A DNA stretch of 9,699 bases, taken from Prevotella sp. CAG:1185 (GTDB taxonomy: Bacteria > Bacteroidota > Bacteroidia > Bacteroidales > Bacteroidaceae). The position numbers and the translations under genes are program-made. The stretch spans positions 1-9,699 of the forward strand of contig HF992615.1 in the NCBI GenBank assembly GCA_000436695.1, given 5' to 3'. Shown in pieces: positions 1 to 5,494 of the stretch (position 1 is the first letter of the stretch; every line of letters starts with the position of its first letter). The notes under the pieces are model-generated. The model ran no database searches, was not told the DNA's origin, and saw only the letters and a list, made by a program, of their open reading frames with translations.

Positions 1-2612
1 CCGCCATACCGTCGCTGCTGGCTGTTAGCGCCGTTCACCACTATCTTATATCTGTGGGCAAGCGCGTCCAGACGGCACTTATCGTTGAGAGCGGCGAGAT
101 ACGCGAGACCATGCACGCAGCCCTGCTGCTCGGCTATGGAGCTTCGGCCCTGTGCCCGTATATGACATTCGCCATACTCGACGATCTCGTTAAGCGCGGC
201 AAGGTGCAGGAAAACTATGAGACAGCCGAGGCCAACTATATCAAGGCCGTGAAGAAAGCCCTGCTCAAGATTATGGCTAAGATGGGCATATCCACAATCC
301 GTTCATACCGCGGAGCAAAGATCTTTGAGAGCATCGGACTGTCAGAGAGTCTGCTGAAGACATATTTCGGCACGGAGACATCAACCATAGGCGGCATCGG
401 ACTTGAGACCATCGCACGCGACGCAATAGCCATGCACGACGCCGGATTCTCAAAGAACGTATGCACAGACTTCCTGCCCAACCTGGGACTTTTCCACTAT
501 CGCAAGGACGGAATAAAGCATGCGTGGAATCCTGAGACCATATCAACTCTTCAGCTTGCCACACGTACAGGCAGCTATGAGAAGTATAAAGAATTTACGC
601 GCCTTGTTGACGAGAAGGACTCACCTATATTCATACGCGACTTCTTCGACTTCAAGCGCAACCCTATAGACATCGACAAGGTGGAGCCTGTCGAGAGCAT
701 CGTCAAGCACTTTGTGGCAGGAGCCATGAGCTTCGGTGCATTGAGCCGTGAGGCACACGAGGCCATAGCCCTGGCTATGAACAAGCTCGGCACCCGTTCT
801 AACACAGGCGAGGGCGGCGAGGACAACGAACGTTTCCACGCAACCGTAGACGGCATTTCGCTGTCGAGCAAGACCAAGCAGATAGCTTCAGGCCGTTTCG
901 GCGTGACAACCGAATATCTTGTCAACGCCGAGGAGCTTCAGATTAAGGTGGCGCAAGGCGCAAAGCCGGGTGAAGGCGGACAGCTGCCCGGATTTAAGGT
1001 TAACGAGATTATAGCCAAGACACGCCACTCAATACCCGGCATATCGCTTATCTCGCCTCCGCCTCATCACGACATCTATTCTATTGAGGACCTTGCCCAG
1101 CTGATATTCGACCTGAAGAACGTCAACCCCAAGGCGGCCATAAGCGTGAAGCTCGTTGCCGAGAGCGGCGTGGGCACCATTGCAGCCGGCGTAGCCAAGG
1201 CAAAGGCCGACCTGATAGTTATCTCAGGAGCCGAGGGCGGCACGGGAGCATCGCCTGCGTCGAGCATGCGGTTTGCCGGAATATCGCCCGAGATAGGTAT
1301 AAGCGAGACACAGCAGACGCTGGTTAAGAACGGACTGCGCGGTCAGGTGCGCCTGCAGGTGGACGGACAGCTCAAGACCGGACGCGACGTTATAATCATG
1401 GCGCTGCTCGGTGCCGAGGAGTTCGGTTTCGGAACGCTTACGCTCATCGTGCTGGGATGCGTCATGATGCGCAAGTGCAACCTCAACACCTGTCCGCTCG
1501 GCGTAACCACTCAGAACCCTGAGCTGCGCAAGCACTTCATAGGAAAATACGAGTATCTTGTAAACTATTTCACCTTCCTTGCCCGCGAGGTGCGCGAGTA
1601 TCTGGCTGAAATGGGATACACCAGACTCGACGACATAGTAGGACATACAGAGCTGATAGTGAAGAAGGCTACCGAGAAAGGCAGCAAGCCGTCTATGCTC
1701 GACTTCACACGTCTGCTCAACCGTGAGAGCGGCAACTGCTCGCTGTATCACACTACGGCACAGATTCATGACCTCAGCAACATACTCGACCGCCAGATAA
1801 TAAGTTCGGCGCAGAAGGCAATACAGGATAAGGAGGAAGTGAACCTCGACTATACAATAAAGAACACTGACCGTGCCGCAGGAACCATGCTCAGCGGACT
1901 CATTGCCGAGAAATACGGCGAAGAGGGACTGCCCGACTCAACCATCAACGTTAAGTTTAAGGGCAGCGCCGGACAGAGCTTCGGAGCGTTCCTCGTAAAG
2001 GGTGTAAGCTTCAAGCTCGAGGGCGAGACCAACGACTATTTTGCCAAGGGACTCAGCGGAGGCCGCATTGCCATACTGCCGCCTGTGCGCAGTAACTTTG
2101 AGGCTGAGGACAACATCATAGCCGGCAACACCGGTCTTTACGGTGCAACGAGCGGCGAGCTGTATATCAACGGTAAGGTGGGAGAGCGCTTTGCCGTGAG
2201 AAACTCCGGCGCGATAGCCGTCATCGAAGGCGCGGGCGACCACTGCTGCGAGTATATGACGGGCGGCCGTGTGGTAGTGTTGGGCGAAACCGGACGCAAC
2301 TTTGCAGCCGGTATGAGCGGCGGAGTGGCATACGTGTGGGACAAGAACCACAACTTCGACTACTTCTGCAACATGGACATGGTTGAGATCAACCTCGTTG
2401 ATGAAAGCAACTACCGCAAGGAACTGCATGAACTGATACGTCAGCACTATCTCTACACCGGCTCTAAGCTGGCACGCACAATGCTCGACGACTGGAATCA
2501 CTACGTTGAAGACTTTGTACAGGTTGTTCCTATCGAATACAAGCGCGTGCTGCAGGAAGAGCAGGTAAGAAAACTCCAGCAGAAGATCGCCGACATGCAG
2601 AGGGACTATTAA
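1..2612 (+). CDS. gltB: Glutamate synthase (NADPH) large subunit, 3' part of gene
   Basis: This is the FMN and iron-sulfur part of the GOGAT large subunit, which receives ammonia from glutamine and reduces 2-iminoglutarate to glutamate in the cytoplasm. The reading frame is open from base 3 with typical GltB residues (IPSLLAVSAVHHYL) before the GTG at 54, so that GTG is internal and the gene is cut by the window edge. The N-terminal glutaminase domain of this roughly 1500-residue family is not visible. Counting from the GTG codon, the end of the central domain lies at about 1-160 and the FMN-binding synthase barrel at about 190-560, with GEGGEDNERF at 253-261 and SGAEGGTGASP at 391-401. The 3Fe-4S ligands are Cys469, Cys475 and Cys480 (C-x5-C-x4-C). 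The C-terminal GXGXG beta-helix is at about 625-765. No frameshift is seen. gltD follows 167 bases downstream on the same strand, as expected for the partner subunit. Confidence 0.97.
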   Translation, partial: AIPSLLAVSAVHHYLISVGKRVQTALIVESGEIRETMHAALLLGYGASALCPYMTFAILDDLVKRGKVQENYETAEANYIKAVKKALLKIMAKMGISTIRSYRGAKIFESIGLSESLLKTYFGTETSTIGGIGLETIARDAIAMHDAGFSKNVCTDFLPNLGLFHYRKDGIKHAWNPETISTLQLATRTGSYEKYKEFTRLVDEKDSPIFIRDFFDFKRNPIDIDKVEPVESIVKHFVAGAMSFGALSREAHEAIALAMNKLGTRSNTGEGGEDNERFHATVDGISLSSKTKQIASGRFGVTTEYLVNAEELQIKVAQGAKPGEGGQLPGFKVNEIIAKTRHSIPGISLISPPPHHDIYSIEDLAQLIFDLKNVNPKAAISVKLVAESGVGTIAAGVAKAKADLIVISGAEGGTGASPASSMRFAGISPEIGISETQQTLVKNGLRGQVRLQVDGQLKTGRDVIIMALLGAEEFGFGTLTLIVLGCVMMRKCNLNTCPLGVTTQNPELRKHFIGKYEYLVNYFTFLAREVREYLAEMGYTRLDDIVGHTELIVKKATEKGSKPSMLDFTRLLNRESGNCSLYHTTAQIHDLSNILDRQIISSAQKAIQDKEEVNLDYTIKNTDRAAGTMLSGLIAEKYGEEGLPDSTINVKFKGSAGQSFGAFLVKGVSFKLEGETNDYFAKGLSGGRIAILPPVRSNFEAEDNIIAGNTGLYGATSGELYINGKVGERFAVRNSGAIAVIEGAGDHCCEYMTGGRVVVLGETGRNFAAGMSGGVAYVWDKNHNFDYFCNMDMVEINLVDESNYRKELHELIRQHYLYTGSKLARTMLDDWNHYVEDFVQVVPIEYKRVLQEEQVRKLQQKIADMQRDY

Positions 2613-2616
2613 TTCT

Positions 2617-2648
2617 AAGTGAAGAGTGAAGAACGAAGAGTGAAAAAT
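2617..2648. repeat. AGTGAAG-type dispersed simple repeat, copy 1
   Basis: Just after the gltB stop the sequence runs through repeated GTGAAGA/AGTGAA words. Its core AGTGAAGAGTGAAGAA (2618-2633) recurs exactly at 4389-4404 in the next large gap. The reverse strand would translate to Phe-Phe-Thr-Leu-His-like peptides, which from memory are familiar as spurious ORFs in Bacteroidota genomes. The role is unknown; it lies in non-coding DNA in both places. Confidence 0.7.
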
Positions 2649-2676
2649 CCAAATGCGGAGACTGATGAGGAGCAAC

Positions 2677-2694
2677 AAGACTATTGTCTTTTTT
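2677..2694 (+). terminator. Weak terminator-like hairpin between gltB and gltD
   Basis: A 5-bp stem AAGAC/GTCTT with loop TATT (2682-2685) runs directly into a six-T tract at 2689-2694. The stem is short and AT-rich, so full termination is unlikely. At most it could lower read-through from gltB into gltD or mark a processing site. It may equally be chance in AT-rich DNA. Confidence 0.2.
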
Positions 2695-2713
2695 CGCTAT
2701 TCTCAAGTAAGTT

Positions 2714-2737
2714 CTCCTTAACTCCTTAACTTCTTGC
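2714..2737. repeat. CTCCTTAA 8-base tandem repeat
   Basis: Two perfect copies of CTCCTTAA (2714-2721 and 2722-2729) are followed by a degenerate third (CTTCTTGC, 2730-2737). It lies in the gltB-gltD gap, close to the AGTGAAG repeat. No function is evident. Similar TTAAGGAG runs are, from memory, frequent between genes in Bacteroidales. Confidence 0.55.
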
Positions 2738-2779
2738 CTCTTACAAAATAATTTCAAAAGAATTTATAATATAACAGAC

Positions 2780-4120
2780 ATGGGAAATCCAAAAGCATTT
2801 TTGACTATACACCGCAAGGAAGCGGGACACAGGCCGGTACACGACCGTATACATGACTTTGGCGAGGTGGAGCAGACGCTCAACTCTAACGACCGCCGCA
2901 TGCAGGCATCGCGCTGTATGGACTGCGGAGTGCCCTTCTGCCACTGGGCTTGCCCGCTGGGCAACAAGCCGCCGGAGTGGAACGACGCCCTGTATAAAGG
3001 CGACTGGGAGCTGGCTTACAGGCTGCTCAACTCTACCAACGACTTTCCTGAGTTCACGGGGCGCATCTGTCCGGCTCTCTGCGAGAAGGCTTGCGTGCTA
3101 AATCTCGTTGAGCATGAGCCAACAACCAACCGTGAGGACGAGGCTGCCATAACCGAACACGCCTTTGAGGAGAATTATGTGCGCATACATCATCCTGAGC
3201 GCAACGGCAAGAAGGTGGCTGTGATAGGAGCCGGACCTGCCGGACTGGTGGCTGCCAACCGCCTTAACCTAAAGGGCTATATGGTTACGGTGTTCGACAA
3301 GAACGAGGATGCCGGCGGACTGCTGCGTTACGGCATACCTAACTTTAAACTCAACAAGGCTGTTATTGACCGCCGCATCAATGTGTTGATGCAGGAGGGT
3401 ATAACCTTTAAATATAATCAGAATATCGACGTGACCAAGTTGCCCGAAGGTTTCGACGCCTACGTGATAGCCACGGGAACGCCGACCGCGCGCGACCTTG
3501 CCATACCGGGCCGCAACCTTAAGGGCGTTTATTTTGCGCTCGAGATGCTGGCTCAGCAGAACCGTGTGCTCGCCGGACGCGAATATTCAAAAGACGAACT
3601 TGTCAACGCCAAGGGCAAAAACGTGCTGGTTATCGGCGGTGGCGATACGGGAAGCGATTGCATAGGTACGGCTCATCGCCAGGGATGTAAGAGCGTAACC
3701 CAGATAGAGATTATGCCTAAGCCCGTTGAAGGTCCCGACGACCCTGCCAACCCATGGCCTAACTGGCCGCGCACGCTGAAGACAACCACCTCGCACGAGG
3801 AGGGCTGCACAAGGCGCTGGAACATCAACTCGCTGAAGTTTATCGGCAAAGACGGCAAACTGACGGGTGTTGAGGTGCAGGAGATTACATGGAAACCCAA
3901 TCCCGAAGGCGGACGCCCGATAATGGAGGCTGTAGGAAGTCCTGAGGTTATTAAGGCCGACATGGTGCTGCTTGCCATGGGATTCCTTAAGCCACAGCAG
4001 CCTAAGTTTGGTCCCAACGTATTCGTAGCCGGCGATGCCGCCAACGGAGCGTCGCTCGTAGTGAGGGCTATGGCAAGCGGACGCGATATAGCAGAAAAGG
4101 TAGATAAGTTTTTAGGATAA
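2780..4120 (+). CDS. gltD: Glutamate synthase (NADPH) small subunit
   Basis: GltD takes electrons from NADPH through FAD and two 4Fe-4S clusters and passes them to GltB. The 446-residue protein starts at an ATG followed by GNPKAFL, usual for the family. The N-terminal dihydropyrimidine dehydrogenase-like iron-sulfur domain spans about 20-130, with Cys46, Cys49, Cys54 and Cys58 and the second group Cys97, Cys101 and Cys105 (CPALCEKAC). The FAD Rossmann motif VIGAGPAGLVAA is at 148-159. The NADPH Rossmann motif VIGGGDTGSDC is at 284-294. The closing FAD contact GDAANGASLVVRAMASGR is at 418-435. The stretch between LLAMGF and VFVAGD is short compared with the E. coli-type protein, but the frame is intact. 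It sits 167 bases after gltB and ends 28 bases before a strong terminator, so it closes the glt operon. No convincing separate promoter was seen in front of it. Confidence 0.97.
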   Translation: MGNPKAFLTIHRKEAGHRPVHDRIHDFGEVEQTLNSNDRRMQASRCMDCGVPFCHWACPLGNKPPEWNDALYKGDWELAYRLLNSTNDFPEFTGRICPALCEKACVLNLVEHEPTTNREDEAAITEHAFEENYVRIHHPERNGKKVAVIGAGPAGLVAANRLNLKGYMVTVFDKNEDAGGLLRYGIPNFKLNKAVIDRRINVLMQEGITFKYNQNIDVTKLPEGFDAYVIATGTPTARDLAIPGRNLKGVYFALEMLAQQNRVLAGREYSKDELVNAKGKNVLVIGGGDTGSDCIGTAHRQGCKSVTQIEIMPKPVEGPDDPANPWPNWPRTLKTTTSHEEGCTRRWNINSLKFIGKDGKLTGVEVQEITWKPNPEGGRPIMEAVGSPEVIKADMVLLAMGFLKPQQPKFGPNVFVAGDAANGASLVVRAMASGRDIAEKVDKFLG

Positions 4121-4148
4121 CATTGTTACATTCCTTTTTACCATTATT

Positions 4149-4184
4149 AGGCCGGGGCAGGCGTTGCTCCGGCCTTTATTTTTT
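4149..4184 (+). terminator. Rho-independent terminator of the glt operon
   Basis: An 11-bp stem pairs 4149-4159 (AGGCCGGGGCA) with 4165-4175 (TGCTCCGGCCT), with one G-T wobble and a 5-base loop GGCGT. It is followed by TTTATTTTTT through 4184. The stem is GC-rich and lies 28 bases after the gltD stop, so it should end glt transcription efficiently. Confidence 0.92.
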
Positions 4185-4232
4185 GCATGGTCATGACTTT
4201 ATTTTAATATGCCTTTAGTGCTATTTGTAACT

Positions 4233-4247
4233 CATTGATAATCAATG
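4233..4247. repeat. Perfect 15-base palindrome
   Basis: CATTGATAATCAATG has two 7-base arms, exactly complementary, around a single central A. This geometry fits a binding site for a dimeric regulator or a part of a dispersed intergenic element. No gene starts within 300 bases downstream, so an operator role for a near gene is doubtful. Confidence 0.5.
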
Positions 4248-4265
4248 TGATACGAATACACTTCC

Positions 4266-4346
4266 AAAAGGTGCCCTTTTAGCTTGCGAAAGGCCGTCTT
4301 TTAGGCTGCAAAAGGCCACCTTTTAGAGGCTAAAACGTGGCCTTTT
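4266..4346. repeat. Array of 22-base palindromic units (3.7 copies)
   Basis: Four 15-base imperfect palindromes of the form AAAAGGnnnCCTTTT start at 4266, 4288, 4310 and 4332, exactly 22 bases apart. The 7-base spacers are AGCTTGC, AGGCTGC and AGAGGCT. The units are AAAAGGTGCCCTTTT, GAAAGGCCGTCTTTT, AAAAGGCCACCTTTT and AAAACGTGGCCTTTT. Units 3 and 4 also pair with each other: 4310-4326 against 4330-4346, 16 of 17 positions, loop AGG. Spacers are too short for CRISPR and no cas gene is present. Likely a Bacteroidota intergenic repeat family; function unknown. Confidence 0.8.
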
Positions 4347-4372
4347 ATAAAACGGCATTTGACATCTTGTTT

Positions 4373-4404
4373 TAAGTGAAGAGTTTTGAGTGAAGAGTGA
4401 AGAA
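4373..4404. repeat. AGTGAAG-type dispersed simple repeat, copy 2
   Basis: TAAGTGAAGAGT (4373-4384), a TTT interruption, then GAGTGAAGAGTGAAGAA (4388-4404). Both parts match copy 1 at 2616-2633; the exact shared core is 16 bases. It sits directly after the palindromic array. Confidence 0.7.
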
Positions 4405-4508
4405 ACAACGTTCTACGTTAATCAATTAATGTGCAGAGCATTTTGATAATAACAAGACGGATTGTAAGCGTACATATCTCAGTGTGTCGCCGATTTGTTA
4501 TTTTTCTA

Positions 4509-4516
4509 TAAATTTG
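4509..4516 (+). promoter_or_regulatory. Candidate Bacteroidota promoter -7 element for the lipoprotein operon
   Basis: TAAATTTG fits the Bacteroidota -7 consensus TAnnTTTG exactly, 45 bases before the lipoprotein ATG. That would give an untranslated leader of roughly 40 bases containing the palindrome TATACGTATA (4526-4535). A TTTG at 4494-4497 is too close (11 bases; about 19-21 expected) to be a good -33 element. A second exact match, TATATTTG at 4549-4556, would place the start of transcription almost on the ATG. Which one is used cannot be told from sequence alone. Confidence 0.4.
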
Positions 4517-4561
4517 CGTACAATATATACGTATAATTAATTTTTGAGTATATTTGCCGTG

Positions 4562-5494
4562 ATGAAAAGAAATATTATCTATATCGTTGTCATGGCTCTG
4601 TTGGCCGTGTCTCTGCTGTCGTGCGGCGGCAGAAGGGGCAACAGTGCGGTGCGCTCGGTTTATTACTGGAGCACCACCCTCAGCATAGACAGCGTTAAGC
4701 AGCAGTTTATGCGCCGCCACAACGTCAGCCGCATGTATCTACGCTATTTTGATGTGGTAGACGGCGACGACGGCATGCCCGTGCCCAATGCCACGCTGCG
4801 CTTTCTTACGCCCGTGCCCAAGGATGTAGAAGTGGTGCCGGTGGTGTATATCGTCAACAGCTGCATGGCTGCCGCCGACACATCGCTCGCACCTAAGATA
4901 TACAGGCGCGTACGACAGATGAACGAAACCAACGGCATAGGTGGCGTTAAGGAGATACAGATTGACTGCGACTGGACCATGCGCACGCGCTCTGTTTATT
5001 TCAGCTTTCTGCGGCAGTTGCGTTCAATGGCCGGCGCCGACGGCATAAAACTGTCGGCAACCATACGCCTTCATCAGCTCTCGCAGCCCGCACCGCCTGT
5101 TGACCACGGCGTGCTGATGATGTATAACACGGGCGACTTTACCGACCTTGCGTGCCGCAAGCCCATACTCGACATGAACGACGCTGCGCCCTATATGCCG
5201 CGCCTTGCCGGATATGGCCTGCCTCTCTCTGCTGCCTATCCGCTCTACAGCTGGCGCATACTGTTCCGCCGCGGGCATTATGCGGGCATAATGCATGCCG
5301 ACGACGACCTGCCCGTGCTGCCCGGCGACAGCATCGTTGAGCGCCGCGTTGAGATGGCCGACATACTGAAGGCCAAGGACGCCGTGAGCCGCAAGCGCGC
5401 CGACGCCAATAGTGAAATTATACTTTTTGACATGAGTAATCAGAATATAACTCGATTTAAATCAGAAGATTATGAGAAAATTTATCTTCGTTAG
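4562..5494 (+). CDS. Predicted TIM-barrel (glycosidase-like) lipoprotein
   Basis: The ATG at 4562 is chosen over an in-frame TTG at 4544 because it begins a clean lipoprotein signal: Lys-Arg, a hydrophobic core, and the lipobox LLSC with Cys21. The mature part starts GGRRGN, without the acidic run that favours surface export, so it may face the periplasm. The 310-residue protein shows eight spaced strand-like segments, near residues 33-38, 58-64, 90-97, 131-139, 163-169, 183-189, 220-231 and 284-291, as in a (beta/alpha)8 barrel. Strand 4 carries QIDCDW (133-138), whose acidic residues sit where many barrel glycosidases keep catalytic acids. SATIRLHQ (165-172) and LMMYNTG (185-191) follow. 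This resembles DUF3142-type proteins, but that is a reading by eye, and catalytic activity is inference. The 3' end overlaps the next gene by 23 bases, so the two are very likely cotranscribed and translationally coupled. Confidence 0.82.
   Translation: MKRNIIYIVVMALLAVSLLSCGGRRGNSAVRSVYYWSTTLSIDSVKQQFMRRHNVSRMYLRYFDVVDGDDGMPVPNATLRFLTPVPKDVEVVPVVYIVNSCMAAADTSLAPKIYRRVRQMNETNGIGGVKEIQIDCDWTMRTRSVYFSFLRQLRSMAGADGIKLSATIRLHQLSQPAPPVDHGVLMMYNTGDFTDLACRKPILDMNDAAPYMPRLAGYGLPLSAAYPLYSWRILFRRGHYAGIMHADDDLPVLPGDSIVERRVEMADILKAKDAVSRKRADANSEIILFDMSNQNITRFKSEDYEKIYLR

Larger units (their letters stand above)
4121..4561. other. 441-base intergenic region rich in repeats
   Basis: No credible gene lies here. 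In order it holds the gltD terminator (4149-4184), an AT-rich stretch with a perfect 15-base palindrome (4233-4247), a 22-base-period palindromic array (4266-4346), an AGTGAAG repeat copy (4373-4404), an AT-rich stretch of about 100 bases with nothing recognised, and a promoter-like region (4509-4556) before the lipoprotein start at 4562. No tRNA-like or riboswitch-like fold was recognised by eye. Confidence 0.75.

Noticed and set aside
1224..1769. 181-codon reverse-strand open frame inside gltB
   Set aside because: It overlaps the iron-sulfur region of gltB fully; forward-strand family identity is certain.
1938..2678. 246-codon open frame on the reverse strand across the gltB end
   Set aside because: It is antisense to the conserved GXGXG domain of gltB, and its start lies in the AGTGAAG repeat. 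The protein has no recognisable motif and is a coding shadow.
4266..4346. CRISPR array
   Set aside because: Repeats are 15-base variable palindromes with 7-base spacers; CRISPR spacers are far longer and repeats near-identical. No cas gene is present.
4544..4561. TTG at 4544 as the start of the lipoprotein
   Set aside because: It would add six residues before the Lys-Arg that normally opens the signal peptide; ATG at 4562 gives a standard lipoprotein signal.
4418..4720. Reverse-strand 100-codon frame covering the lipoprotein promoter
   Set aside because: It overlaps the signal peptide of the forward gene and much of it lies in AT-rich non-coding sequence.
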